A stretch of DNA of 64,000 nucleotides from Conchocele bisecta (GCA_029237695.1 CM055275.1:13094899-13158898); one strand, 5' to 3'; shown: positions 35,319 to 44,057, numbered from the stretch's first letter. Numbers and translations: made by a program. Notes: generated from the sequence alone by a model not told the origin.

Positions 35319-36008
35319 TCAATTGGAAATTTCTAGGACGACTGAAATCGGGTAATAGCTCTTCAAGTCTCTCGCTTGATCATCGAGAATAGAGACCGTA
35401 AATTCGTGGATGTGACCAGATTCCAAAACTTTCATCTCGGGACGTGGGAAATCTACGGTCACAGTCTCCCCAAAGAAACAATCACTGACTTGCACGGTTT
35501 TCAGTAATGTGCTGGGAGATCCGTCTAACATGTTATACAATGTGTTCACCCGATCCAGGTGTACCCTGAGATTTTTCGTGAAGGCGAAGTTCACTGGAAT
35601 GTCACCGACGTGCTCACCCGGGTTAAACCATCCCTTATTGGCAGAAGGGTATGTTGTTGTAAATCCGAGCTGTAAAGCCAACGTCGGGGTGATCCTTACC
35701 CGGTAGGCGCCCTCGACGGTCATTGTTGCGAGTCCGGTAGCCTTCGATACTGTGAGGTTGACTTTACCGTCAAGCTCTGTAGAAACAAAGTCTATGAGCT
35801 GTCTTATTCCCCAACGCCCTGGTGGTATTTTGAAACCTACCGGTGGCCCGTTCTTCATGTAGACGAACCCTTCGTACTCCTTAACATTTTGCCAGCCTAC
35901 CGTGAAGGTGATTGATCTGAGGCCTATCCGGCATTTTCCGCAGCAGTTGTCGATTGGCTTCTGAAGTTCACAACTCTCTTTTTGAACATTAGTGATAGTA
36001 GTAAACAT
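35319..36008 (-). CDS. mCP: Probable penton (minor capsid) protein
   Basis: Intact 229-residue frame. A cysteine-containing N-terminus (CCGKCR) is followed by predominantly beta sequence. The C-terminal third has the order that I recognise in Polinton minor capsid proteins: NLRVHLD, then SPSTLLKTV, a PRPEM segment and a final VSILDDQ...YPISVVLEI strand set, compatible with a single jelly-roll. Such proteins form the pentameric vertices of the capsid. It is expressed divergently from the 36026 gene with only 17 bp between start codons. The pairing with an intact major capsid gene supports the assignment; a structural prediction would settle it. Confidence 0.72.
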   Translation of the reverse strand: MFTTITNVQKESCELQKPIDNCCGKCRIGLRSITFTVGWQNVKEYEGFVYMKNGPPVGFKIPPGRWGIRQLIDFVSTELDGKVNLTVSKATGLATMTVEGAYRVRITPTLALQLGFTTTYPSANKGWFNPGEHVGDIPVNFAFTKNLRVHLDRVNTLYNMLDGSPSTLLKTVQVSDCFFGETVTVDFPRPEMKVLESGHIHEFTVSILDDQARDLKSYYPISVVLEISN

Positions 36009-36025
36009 AATAAACTCTGATTAAA

Positions 36026-36496
36026 ATGTCGTTGGATACCAAGCTATTTAGCTTCAATTCAAAGGCAAAGTACGATGGGGGAGGTGTGTACTACTTAAAG
36101 GTAGGAATCCACTACTTAATTAGAAATCTAATAAACCAAACAATAAGAGTAAATCTAGTTTGTAAAGACGCGAACAAAGCCCAAGCACTTGAGGAGACAA
36201 AGCAAAAGGTTTGTGTTGAGGTCCGTACCGCTATCAAGGAGCTTACCGCATTTGATACAACTGTTTTGAACATATTTGATAATTATAGGATGCCCAAAAT
36301 TACTACCCAAGAAACCGTAGACGCGTGGAAAGCATCACCGATGCTGTTTTGGCAGAACCAGTTAAATGTTGCTGTGTGGTGTGCCACAACCGGGTGTGGT
36401 GTCTCTTACATACACCACATGGAGCATAATGAGAGAGCGTTAAGCAGAAGTGTTTATATTTTTCACGTCTACTACACGATCCGGAGAATCATATAG
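36026..36496 (+). pseudogene. Polinton conserved protein, N-terminal segment
   Basis: A 156-residue frame that reads as the first part of a longer conserved Polinton protein. It includes a GGGVYYLKVGIHYLIRNL segment and a tryptophan-rich MLFWQNQLNVAVWCATTGCG block, ending in HVYYTIRRII. The stop follows directly, and another frame continues with related-looking sequence at 36499. The likely situation is one frameshift in a single gene. Function unknown to me; the cysteine-glycine block could be structural or catalytic, but I see no complete known motif. Its start lies 17 bp from the divergent penton gene. Confidence 0.6.
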
Positions 36497-36498
36497 AG

Positions 36499-36702
36499 AT
36501 GCAAGTGAAACCACCCCAGGGGGATCAATGGGACCCTCTATGCAACCCGTACGACCACAAAGCCTACGAAATAATATGTAATGAATTTCAGATTTTTAAA
36601 AATACCGATTGGAAACAGAAAATAGTTACTGAAAATGGTGGGTTAGGTGATATATTTCTAAACAACAATATCGTAACCCGCAATGGGGGAAGTTTCGATT
36701 AA
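36499..36702 (+). pseudogene. Continuation of the 36026 gene in another frame
   Basis: A 67-residue frame following the 36496 stop after 2 bp and shifted relative to it. The segment NPYDHKAYEIICNEF then NTDWKQK is polar and globular. It ends at a TAA, six bases before the ATG of the next frame, which is in the same reading frame. It is either the genuine C-terminus of the 36026 gene or the linker to the 36709 gene. I favour the former. Confidence 0.5.
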
Positions 36703-36708
36703 AACACT

Positions 36709-37392
36709 ATGAAATTCGGCGCGTCTTCAGATCCACCATTACACTGTAATTTCGCCGGCTGTAAATACCTTCCATCTGTCATACGTCACATCGACAACAT
36801 AGAACAAAGCGAGCACGTCGAGATCGGCTGGGGGACTTTCATTTTGGATAGGAGGAAGGGGTTCACCAGGGCTGGAGTTACCCGTCTCAATGACTCCATT
36901 CGCACATACGTCTGGGCCATCCTCGACGCACAGGCGCAAGCGCGCACTTCTATAATAGGAGACGAGAATGCGTTTGACGCGCAAAAACAGTTCTTGGCAA
37001 ATGTCGAGGACGCAATAAACAGACCGGTGGACCTCCCGGCGGCGATCAATCGGTATCAAGACGTTTTGCAGAATGCCAGCACCCCATTAAACTATAAATT
37101 TGGAACAGGTCTTTATATGGCGCCGAGCAATATGATACTACGAGACGACCCGGTTGAGGGTTACAATAATCAGCTCGTAATCGCCACCTCCGATAAAAAA
37201 CTGGGCTACAACGTGGACGTGAACATGGATGTCATCAAGAGCACCCACAAGACGGCCGGGGTCAAGAGCACCCCTAAGACGGCCGGGGTGAAGAGCACCC
37301 CCAAGACGGTCGTGGTCAAGAGCACCACTAAGACGGCCGGGGTCAACAGGGGTGAGGGGGGAATTCAAATAAATCTGAAAAAGATGTCATAA
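36709..37392 (+). CDS. Polinton conserved protein with 9-residue C-terminal repeats
   Basis: A 227-residue frame. Residues about 40-155 are a well-formed domain (GWGTFILDRRKGFT, RLNDSIRTYVWAILDAQAQAR, NVEDAINRPVDLPAAINRYQ, GTGLYMAPSNM) that I recognise as recurrent in Polintons without a known role. The tail carries four consecutive 9-residue repeats of the type VKST(P)KTAG at 37234-37341 (27-bp DNA units), making it strongly basic. It could be an internal virion or DNA-binding tail. It shares the frame of the 36499 segment, separated by one stop, so a single longer gene is possible. Confidence 0.65.
   Translation: MKFGASSDPPLHCNFAGCKYLPSVIRHIDNIEQSEHVEIGWGTFILDRRKGFTRAGVTRLNDSIRTYVWAILDAQAQARTSIIGDENAFDAQKQFLANVEDAINRPVDLPAAINRYQDVLQNASTPLNYKFGTGLYMAPSNMILRDDPVEGYNNQLVIATSDKKLGYNVDVNMDVIKSTHKTAGVKSTPKTAGVKSTPKTVVVKSTTKTAGVNRGEGGIQINLKKMS
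37234..37341 (+). repeat. Four 27-bp in-frame tandem repeats
   Basis: Units start at 37234, 37261, 37288 and 37315. Each encodes nine residues (V/I-K-S-T-x-K-T-A/V-G/V). Units 1, 2 and 4 end in GACGGCCGGG and unit 3 in GACGGTCGTG. Confidence 0.93.
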
Positions 37393-37410
37393 AACCCCCA
37401 ATTCACGAAT

Positions 37411-37483
37411 TGGGTTCCACCAGTTCCAATTCCAAAATTGTTGATGATTGGATTGGAACTTTTGGAACTGGTGCCACAACCCA
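37411..37483. terminator. Hairpin between convergent Polinton genes
   Basis: TGGGTTCCACCAGTTCCAA at 37411-37429 pairs with TTGGAACTGGTGCCACAACCCA at 37462-37483 (3-nt bulge), around a partly self-complementary loop. It lies between the ends of the 36709 (+) and 37529 (-) genes. A transcription-end role is inferred from position. Confidence 0.55.
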
Positions 37484-37528
37484 CAAGGAGGAGAAATTAG
37501 GCTAGTCGTCGCCCTCGTGGTGATCGTA

Positions 37529-38458
37529 CTACTTGCGCTTTGGTCTTAGGAACTCTCGGGCGGAGAATAGTAGAAGACCGACGATCGCTACGATTAATGC
37601 CCAAGTATTTTTGGCGAGCCATCCGGCCGTTTTTGAAAATATAGATAACAAGTAGGAGACTAAACTTCCAATCAACCCCGGCAGAGAGGCACCCGCCTTT
37701 CCGGCAAATTTAGCCAGGAGATTGTCGAGGGTTTTTAGTTGTTTTATTACCCACTCCTTAACTCCACCGGATGATGGTGCGGGTGCAGGTTCGGGTGCTG
37801 GTGCGGATGCTGGCGCGGGTGCAGGCGCGGGTGCTGGTGCGGGTGCTGGCGCGGGTGCTGGCGCGGGTGCTGGCGATGGCGCTGGCGCGGGTGCTGGCGC
37901 TGGTGTAGCCGCCGCACTGCCTACGAGCAGCCCGATAGCTAGAACTATGGTCGATATAGTCATACCGACAGCTGCGAGGATGCTTGCCATCGTGACGCCC
38001 TGCTCTCTGAACAGAGTGCGAAGTCGCTCACCGAGTGTCATGTCCTTGTGCAGAACCCTCGAGATAGTTTCGCGGATCCGACGTATTTGGGTGCGGAGAT
38101 CCTCACGGAAAGCCGATGAAGCCTCCAAGCGACCTGCTCTTTCATCACGCAACTTTTGCAGGCGTTCGGTGATCCGCTCGGTAGATTCTCTATCGTCACC
38201 GGCTTCCACGATATGTTCATCCAGCGCAGAGAGTTTGGAGAGGTTAAGGACCAGTTCACCCCGGACCTTTTGTAGAGCCTTATCGAGTCCCAGGAGTTCG
38301 CGAAGAGGTAGCGGTGGGTCATCGTTCGACCCTTGGTCGAGGTTGAATATTCCATCTATTTCGTTTTCGTTGATCTCCATTGTGCGAATAGCGTCGGTGG
38401 CTAGACGAGTGAGCTCGCTGATCTCGACAGTATTTATCGCGGCGTCCGTCTTCACCAT
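37529..38458 (-). CDS. Coiled-coil membrane protein with Pro-Ala hinge
   Basis: Intact 309-residue frame. Residues 1-50 are acidic, about 55-150 form a long charged coiled coil, and a membrane segment follows at about 156-185. A proline-alanine hinge occupies about 186-228, then an amphipathic stretch (VKEWVIKQLKTLDNLLAKFAGKAG) and a second hydrophobic block end in a basic FLRPKRK tail. This organisation is typical of a Polinton accessory protein of unknown function; a membrane-active or virion-internal role is a guess. Its start codon overlaps the end of the upstream 38452-38925 gene by 7 bp, indicating a shared transcript. The opposite-strand glycine/alanine frame is a shadow of the hinge. 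Confidence 0.8.
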   Translation of the reverse strand: MVKTDAAINTVEISELTRLATDAIRTMEINENEIDGIFNLDQGSNDDPPLPLRELLGLDKALQKVRGELVLNLSKLSALDEHIVEAGDDRESTERITERLQKLRDERAGRLEASSAFREDLRTQIRRIRETISRVLHKDMTLGERLRTLFREQGVTMASILAAVGMTISTIVLAIGLLVGSAAATPAPAPAPAPSPAPAPAPAPAPAPAPAPAPAPASAPAPEPAPAPSSGGVKEWVIKQLKTLDNLLAKFAGKAGASLPGLIGSLVSYLLSIFSKTAGWLAKNTWALIVAIVGLLLFSAREFLRPKRK

Positions 38459-38925
38459 CGTTTCGTCGGTAGACTGTAGGGGGCCGGCATAAATATGTTA
38501 CCACGCGCCCAATCTACGAATCCTAGTTCGCTCTTTACGATTTCGCCACCGCCCCGGGTTCCGGCAATAATGTTGAGCGATAGGGATTTTCCGGTATTCA
38601 TGTTGATGATCGGGCTATTTGATGCTTTTAGTGGCAACCTAACGCGCAGGTCCAATTCGAACTTGGAGTAGTCGCGACCGACAGATGGGACCACACCTTC
38701 TTCTGCCAAATTGTTGTAGTAGTCGTCTACAGCTGACTCGAGTAATCCCTGCCTTAGACTAATTGTGTTGGTAGCGCCACCTATTTCCTCCAATTCATGA
38801 ATTGCAACTGTTGCCTCTATGAAGGGCGTTTCGACATCAATGTCATCATCGATGGCATCATCGATGTCATCATCGCGGAAATCGTCTCGGTCGACTTCGT
38901 CCATACCAATATCGTAACCATCCAT
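38452..38925 (-). CDS. Acidic Polinton protein
   Basis: A 157-residue frame beginning with a strongly acidic region (residues 9-35, mostly Asp with DDxxDDAIDDD patterns) followed by a mixed alpha/beta part and an NIIAGTRGGGEIVKSELG segment. I do not recognise a domain. It is divergent from the major capsid gene with a very short spacer (start codons 38925 and 38939 or 38990) and overlaps the following coiled-coil gene by 7 bp. An acidic scaffold-like or chaperone role next to capsid genes would be plausible but is unproven. Confidence 0.65.
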   Translation of the reverse strand: MDGYDIGMDEVDRDDFRDDDIDDAIDDDIDVETPFIEATVAIHELEEIGGATNTISLRQGLLESAVDDYYNNLAEEGVVPSVGRDYSKFELDLRVRLPLKASNSPIINMNTGKSLSLNIIAGTRGGGEIVKSELGFVDWARGNIFMPAPYSLPTKRW

Positions 38926-38989
38926 TTTTAACTATGTATTGAAGAAAAAAACATACGGGATTAATAGAGTATTTAGTTTCATCGAAACT

Positions 38990-40282
38990 ATGTCTTCAAG
39001 TCAATATGGCCGCAAACTCAATCCATACCGCAGACTGCGGGAGCCCCTTGGGGCGAAAGGTGTGAGACAGAGCGTCGTTATTACGAACAACCCATCGACG
39101 ATCGACCAGAACCAGCAGCTGTTGGTCCGCTGCCCAAACCTCGGAGCTAGCGACGTCATTATGCCTGGGACTGTTCTCGCTTTCACTAGTTCGCTGACGT
39201 CGACAGACGTGGACCGAACCGTCGTTCAGAACCTGGGTCGCGCCATCGTCATGAAGACCATGATCAAGATTTCTGGCAATGAGGTGATGTCGATCGACGA
39301 CAGCGACGTCTACCAGTGCGATCAGGACCTGTGGAAGACAGAGCAAGAGCGCGAAAATGCGGTCTATCAGGGTATTGACACCAGCAAAAATAAGAATGTT
39401 ACTAGACTTAGAATCGGGGCTGGTAACAAGGCAGATAACGACGCGAGCGACAACGCGATCGCGCCCGCTTACGGCAACCGCTTCTACATTCCGCTCGACT
39501 TCGAGTTGCTGGAGAGTCACATGCCCTACTATCAGAGTGCTTTGGCTGACCGCGTCGAATACGAACTAACGTTCAACGACTACGGCCGAATTCTCATAGC
39601 CACCGACATGGCATCGACGTATGCGATCGACAATGTTTCGATGGAGTACGACATGGTCACGATGCCCGAACTCGCGCGATTGATCAGAACACAGTACTCC
39701 GGGCTCGTTGCCATACTTTACGACCGAGTTCTTCGCCATCGCAAGATGACGAAAGACAAAAGTGACACATTGTGGAATATTAATGTTAACGTACCCGCAC
39801 GCTCGATGAAAGGTATACTGATGCTGTTCGAGGAACGTCGGTTCGAGCTCGGGGCTAGAAAAAGCGACACATTTTATAATCCCAAAATCACAAAGGTAGA
39901 GGTGACGATCGATGGAGTCCCCTATCAACTCTACAGCGCTGGCCTTCGCGCGCACCAGCAGTGGGACGAAGTCAGAAAGCAGTTTGCTGATGGCTCTAAG
40001 CGTGACCCAGAGGTTGCCGCGGTTGCCAATAACCTGCAGCTCTCGGACGTCTCCCTCGCGCAGTTCCTGACTAGCAAATACGCGTTATGGTTGGACATGC
40101 GAGTCAGCGACGGCGACCAAATGCACGGTAGTGGACGCCAAGTTGAGAACGCTAGCGAGGGTGTGACGATCCAGATAACAAAAGAGGCGGATGAAGCTGG
40201 GCCATTGAACGTGTATCTATATATAATCACAGACGCACAACTCAACATCGAAGATGGTCGATACGTCTCAGCACTCTACTGA
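38990..40282 (+). CDS. MCP: Major capsid protein, double jelly-roll type
   Basis: About 430 residues from ATG 38990 (MSSSQYGRKLNPYRR); an in-frame ATG at 38939 would add a 17-residue basic leader. I prefer the internal start because the leader (MKKKTYGINRVFSFIET) lies in the divergent promoter gap. The sequence matches what I know of Polinton capsid proteins: an early VVITNNPSTIDQ region, VMPGT(V)LAF-like strand, a YIPLDFELLESHMPYY segment, VNVPARSMKGILMLFEE and a C-terminal GPLNVYLYIITDAQL strand. No stop or frameshift. It assembles the hexon-like capsid in the family. Its 3' end overlaps the ATPase start by 29 bp. Confidence 0.92.
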   Translation: MSSSQYGRKLNPYRRLREPLGAKGVRQSVVITNNPSTIDQNQQLLVRCPNLGASDVIMPGTVLAFTSSLTSTDVDRTVVQNLGRAIVMKTMIKISGNEVMSIDDSDVYQCDQDLWKTEQERENAVYQGIDTSKNKNVTRLRIGAGNKADNDASDNAIAPAYGNRFYIPLDFELLESHMPYYQSALADRVEYELTFNDYGRILIATDMASTYAIDNVSMEYDMVTMPELARLIRTQYSGLVAILYDRVLRHRKMTKDKSDTLWNINVNVPARSMKGILMLFEERRFELGARKSDTFYNPKITKVEVTIDGVPYQLYSAGLRAHQQWDEVRKQFADGSKRDPEVAAVANNLQLSDVSLAQFLTSKYALWLDMRVSDGDQMHGSGRQVENASEGVTIQITKEADEAGPLNVYLYIITDAQLNIEDGRYVSALY

Positions 40283-40966
40283 TTTATTATTAAATCAACA
40301 CCAATTCACGATTGGAGATTTAACTCTACCTTCAAACTTTAAAGTTTGTGATGCCTACTCTGCCATAATATGTGGGCAGACAGGATGCGGAAAAACAATT
40401 TCCATCCTCGACTTACTCGAGGGGTCCTACCGCGATATCTTTCGACACATTGTGATCCTGTGTCCCACTGTGCGGCACAACGATACGTATCAGCGGCGCC
40501 CGTGGATATGGACCGACCCTAAGGTATACGTTATTCACCCCGGCGACAGGCTTCAAGATTGGCTGCGTGGTTTATACCAAAGATTCCAGGGCGAGCCCAC
40601 CCTATACGTGATTGACGACTGCTTGGCCAAGGCTGCGATGACCAAAAAGAAGGACATGCTCTCCGAGCTCACATTTTCTGGCTGCCATGCGGGGCAAAGC
40701 GTATGGATCTCCACTCAGAAGTACAACGCCGTCCTCAAGGATCTGCGCGAGCAAACGAAATGGGTCGCTGCAAGGATTGCAAGGACTGCAAGGACTGCAA
40801 GGACCGAGACTCATTCGATCACTGTCTTCGAGAAAACGACGTTATCCCAACGCGCGAGGAGCGCCTGCAGGTTAGACAGATGCTTTCGGAAACTAAGCAC
40901 GCCAAGCTTCTGCTAAAGACTGATCAACCAACAGCTTACAAAGTTATCAATTCATTTTATAATTAA
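40254..40966 (+). pseudogene. ATP: Genome-packaging ATPase (one frameshift)
   Basis: Residues 41-48 are a Walker A motif (GQTGCGKT) and residues 117-123 a hydrophobic strand ending in DD (LYVIDDC), the Walker B. A KWVA segment follows, as in FtsK/HerA-type packaging ATPases of Polintons and related viruses, which pump DNA into the capsid. The frame that starts at 40254 ends at 40916 in unrelated residues. The plausible C-terminus (from CKDRDSF to the end at 40966) is in another frame. The shift is at about 40765-40785, beside a 9-bp tandem repeat that adds Cys-Lys-Asp triplets. The start overlaps the capsid gene in another frame. Confidence 0.88.
40765..40804 (+). repeat. 9-bp tandem repeat in the ATPase gene
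   Basis: Four CAAGGA(T/C)(T/C)G-type units (GCAAGGATT, GCAAGGACT, GCAAGGACT, GCAAGGACC). In the downstream frame they encode Cys-Lys-Asp repeated four times. Because the unit is a multiple of three, expansion alone would not shift the frame; a further indel next to it did. Confidence 0.85.
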
Positions 40967-40977
40967 TTAGTAACTGC

Positions 40978-41068
40978 TGAGCAAATGCTTAAAAATGCTG
41001 AGCAATTGCTGAAAAATGCTGAAGAAATGCTTAACAAATGTTGAACAAATGCTGAACAATGGTTAACA
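40978..41068 (+). repeat. Degenerate TGCTGA(A)(G)CAAATGCT repeat
   Basis: Six or more 15-18-bp units of the type ATGCTGAGCAAATGCTTAAAA and ATGTTGAACA fill the gap between the ATPase and the next plus-strand frame. No coding role seen. Confidence 0.7.
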
Positions 41069-41380
41069 ATGTTAACAATTTGGTGCTCCGCTGCGAGCTT
41101 TGTTGCGAGCATAACGGTGATCATAAGTATCGGGTGGTGCGCTCGGCAATATGTTAAAGTTATGAGACTTGTAAGAATAGTTAAATTAATTTTAAGAAAA
41201 TTAGCAATAATGAACTGCGACGAACTTCTCGATGAGCTAATGGAAGAAACCTCAACTCCGACTGCCGACACGGTATCTTTCCTGAAAGATAATGAAACAT
41301 CAACTCCGACAGAGCAATCAGGTTCAAGAGTGTTGAGTGCAACACCTGCCGATACGAATGAAAATGCTGCGCGACGATAG
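41069..41380 (+). CDS. Small putative membrane protein (Polinton)
   Basis: A 103-residue frame. A hydrophobic N-terminal segment (residues about 3-24) resembles a signal anchor, followed by a basic amphipathic helix and a threonine/serine-rich acidic tail containing two copies of ETSTPT. An internal ATG at about 41210 (MNCDELLDELMEE) could be the true start. No family recognised. Position between ATPase and the conserved 41450 gene argues that it is real, composition only weakly so. Confidence 0.4.
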   Translation: MLTIWCSAASFVASITVIISIGWCARQYVKVMRLVRIVKLILRKLAIMNCDELLDELMEETSTPTADTVSFLKDNETSTPTEQSGSRVLSATPADTNENAARR

Positions 41381-41449
41381 CGGCTAGCTGCGCTGGTTGC
41401 TGGGGGACAATCGGAGCATTATCTCGGTAGGCGTCTCTCAGTTTGTCAG

Positions 41450-41745
41450 GTGGATAAGATGTCAGATGTAGAGGTTGATAAAATGTATGCGCGATACGAA
41501 TCTAGGTTAGGTGCGGAGATGACAAAAACTCTTGGATCAGTGGCTATTCATTTGTACGCAACCGCCGTTAGTATACTTCTCCCTATACCAAACAGCGCGG
41601 GATTGATTCGCAATCTAGAGACTGACCCTTTTATAGGAGACACTCTTAGAACAGCCTGCTGCTCAATTTATCACAAGTTTGGAATGTACTGAGCTCCGCT
41701 GACAACCCAACCGCATTGACCACGGGTAAACACTGTCAATTTTGA
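41450..41745 (+). pseudogene. Conserved small Polinton protein (frameshifted end)
   Basis: The 80-residue frame contains YESRLGAEMTKTLG, LLPIP and ETDPFIGDTLRTACCSIYHKFGMY, a pattern I know from a widespread short Polinton protein of unknown function. It stops at 41692. One base over, the frame continues with a plausible family ending (a TALTTGKHCQF stretch) to a TGA at 41743-41745, with further related sequence beyond that stop. So the gene carries at least one frameshift and probably one nonsense change. Confidence 0.65.
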
Positions 41746-41809
41746 CATATATGCCCACGAACTATAAGCCCTAATATTATAAATGATGACATAAGACGCA
41801 CCTGCGAGA

Positions 41810-42250
41810 GTGACGGAACCGCAATCCCTGATTGCTCTTCCGATTGATCCTCCAATTGCACGACACAAAAACCCAAAAATACAGGCAGCTGGGCGGACAG
41901 CGGCTGCCACCCGAAACACAAAACAAGATAAAATACTCGCCGAGCTTCGAGAGGCCAAACAGTCGTTGCAATCGGGGATTGCGACACCCCAAATACAATC
42001 AGAAGAGCAATCGGGGAGTGCTGTAGCTCCTACCCCCTATTACCTCAACATTGTTGAACCTGATTGGAAAATCATCCCGTGGGTTGTTGGTGGTGGTCTG
42101 GCAGTTGTGGGCACCGTGTGTGTGTGGAAATACCTTTCGACCCCCAACCCGAGCATGTTGGAGGCGGTTCCGAAGAAAGTTACGAAACACCAATCGCAAT
42201 TGGATGCGCCCCATTTAAACATTAAACGCGATCCCTTTTATATGCAATAA
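41810..42250 (+). CDS. Single-pass membrane protein (Polinton)
   Basis: A 146-residue frame. The first 70 residues are polar with a possible short coiled coil (QDKILAELREAKQSLQ) and two similar segments ending SGIATPQIQSEEQSG. A hydrophobic glycine/valine-rich segment (IIPWVVGGGLAVVGTVCVW) at about residues 87-108 is a membrane helix, followed by a basic tail. It is separated by 5 bp from the next small gene. Function unknown. The N-terminal part may be degraded by slippage of the SGIA-type repeat. Confidence 0.5.
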   Translation: MTEPQSLIALPIDPPIARHKNPKIQAAGRTAAATRNTKQDKILAELREAKQSLQSGIATPQIQSEEQSGSAVAPTPYYLNIVEPDWKIIPWVVGGGLAVVGTVCVWKYLSTPNPSMLEAVPKKVTKHQSQLDAPHLNIKRDPFYMQ

Positions 42251-42255
42251 ATATA

Positions 42256-42489
42256 ATGGCTGAAAACGATGGTAAAATGATAGTGAATGTGCTTTATCAC
42301 GCCGTGGTGATATCGGGTCTCACTGTCGGATATGCTCGACTATCAAAGATGGCCTTCGGAGGGCCAGCTCCCAAATTGGATATGACCGTGAGAGACGTAG
42401 GGTTCTTGACCTTAGATGTAGCAGCCGCAGTTTGAACCCGAGATTATCTAATTAAAGCTGGAATTCTACCAGCTAATATATGGAAATGA
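42256..42489 (+). pseudogene. Small conserved Polinton protein, internal stop
   Basis: ATG at 42256 opens a frame containing VVISGLTVGYARL and APKLDMTVRDVG, interrupted by TGA at 42433-42435 (codon 60), then continuing in the same frame to TGA at 42487-42489. Total 77 codons. The pattern (hydrophobic N-terminal half, PKLD, RD, hydrophobic second half) belongs to a short Polinton membrane protein I have seen repeatedly; its role is not known. The last stop is directly followed by the ATG of the next gene. Confidence 0.6.
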
Positions 42490-42944
42490 ATGACTTCGAT
42501 CTTAATGATGATAGGTTGTGCGAATGTGAACGGAGGGGCGTTCGGCGGTAGCAACTATTTATTCTCGTTAATAGGAGCAGAGACTCGGGCGAAGAGAAAA
42601 AGCGTCACAATTTAGCTGTAGAACAGTTCAATAGTGCAAAGGAAGCATGGGCGGAAAAACGAACCAACTAAGTGGACTGGATCAACAAAGAGCTTCGCCG
42701 CGAGAATCACGCCGTGCAAACTTTCCGGAATGTTGACGAAGCTATGCGCGGGTACAAGCTGACATATCCGCAGAAAAGTCTCGAGGCGCTAGATCCCGAG
42801 CCACAACTTTCAGATTTCTATGTACCGTCAGAGGCACACAAATACCGCGAGATCGCGTTCATCGTCGTGGGAATGTGTGTGGTGGGTCTCATCAGCTACT
42901 ATATTGAAAAATCAATAAGCAATAATTATTGTCCGATCTATTAG
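42490..42944 (+). pseudogene. Small conserved Polinton protein, frameshift and stop
   Basis: The N-terminal frame starts at 42490 immediately after the preceding stop and encodes a glycine-rich hydrophobic segment (GGAFGGSNYLFSLIG). Near 42585 the likely frame changes to an alkaline helical region (EKKRHNLAVEQFNSAKEAW), meets a TAA at about 42669-42671, then continues in the same frame through WINKELRRENHAVQTFRNVD and a DFYVPSEAHK motif to a C-terminal membrane helix (IAFIVVGMCVVGLISYY). The order of parts matches a recurrent Polinton tail-anchored protein of unknown function. Confidence 0.65.
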
Positions 42945-42959
42945 AATACCTCGCATACG

Positions 42960-43990
42960 ATGGACACGCGCAAACTTAATATCAAACTATCGGTTCGCCT
43001 AACGCGCAAGCTAGCGAACATATACTACAGCCCCCGCGGCTACTGGAAGGGACTCGCGGCCATCAAGAACCTCGTGGCGGCGACAAAGGTTTCAGAAAAC
43101 GCAGCCAAGGAATGGCTCAAGAGGCAGGCCATCTGGCAGATCTAATTGCCCGCGCCTCACAATATTCCGCGCCCGAAATTCGACGTGCCTGTGCCGAACG
43201 AAGTCCACCAAGCAGACCTCCTATTTCTCCCTCACGATCGCGTCGGTCGCAAGACGTACAAGTATGCACTGACAATCGTTGACATAGCGAGTCGGTATAA
43301 GGGGGCTGAGCCGTTGGCCACTAAAGAGTCTAAGGAGGTGGCCGAGGCTCTTTCCCGAATATATAAAAGGATTCCTCTCAAATTGCCGAATCTTCTCCAG
43401 GTCGATCCCGGCCGCGAGTTCATGGGCGCGGTCTCTCATATATTGGCTAAACACAAAGTTTATGTCAGACGCGGCCGCGTCAACATCACCGGGACCAGGG
43501 GATCGTGGAGAGGTTCAATCGAACCCTGGCTGAGAGGTTGTTCGGACACCAATACGCCAACGAGCTTGTAGATCCTCATTCGCGATTGACCGAGTGGGTG
43601 AGTAGGCTGCCCGCCGTGGTCTCCGCACTGAACGGCGAGGTGACCAGATTGATCGGTCAGAAGCCCGTAGATGCCATCAAGGCGACAACGGTGGCGCACA
43701 AACCATCCGCCGTCTCGCGCGGGCGCCCCGTTGGTTTAGCGAAGAAACGACTTCCATCGGATGTTGCCGTCCGGTACCTATATCAACCGGGAGAGCTCGA
43801 AGGTGGACGGCGCCGCGCTACTGATCCCGTGTGGTCTCTCAATGTATATCATCTAGATCGATCTATTACCAAACCCGATGAGCCCGTGCTCTACTATTTG
43901 GATGGTGGTCCATCGCGCGGGTTTGTTCGCGAAGAACTTTTTGCGGTGCCTTCTGACACCCAGCTGTCTCCGGTCCGTCCATCGTTATAG
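42960..43990 (+). pseudogene. INT: Retroviral-type integrase (stop and frameshift)
   Basis: Three frames make one gene of about 340 codons. An N-terminal helical part (42960-43145) ends at an in-frame TAA. The catalytic core has the DDE triad: Asp in QADLLF (43215-43217), Asp in QVDPGREF (43404-43406) and Glu in ERFNRTLAERLF (43508-43510), the last in a shifted frame, so a frameshift lies near 43490. The C-terminal region (YLYQPGELEGG to VLYYLDG) resembles the chromodomain-like tail of Polinton integrases. It normally joins the element ends to host DNA. All three acidic residues persist although the gene is broken. Confidence 0.92.
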
Positions 43991-43996
43991 TCGGTC

Positions 43997-44014
43997 AGGC
44001 TCTCGTCAGAGCCT
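43997..44014. terminator. Small hairpin between integrase and polymerase genes
   Basis: AGGCTCT (43997-44003) pairs perfectly with AGAGCCT (44008-44014) across CGTC, followed by a T-rich stretch (TTTTTTAGAG, TTTTTTGTTTG). It lies between convergent gene ends, so a shared 3'-end signal is plausible. Confidence 0.4.
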
Positions 44015-44057
44015 TTAGTATTATCCCCTTTTTTAGAGATCTTTTTTGTTTGTTTAC

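Noticed and set aside
37722..38492. 256-residue plus-strand frame rich in Gly-Ala
   Set aside because: It is the antisense of the proline-alanine hinge in the minus-strand coiled-coil protein, whose family pattern and gene overlap favour the minus strand.
40687..40875. Leu-Gln-Gly repeat frame
   Set aside because: Third-frame reading of the 9-bp repeat inside the ATPase gene.
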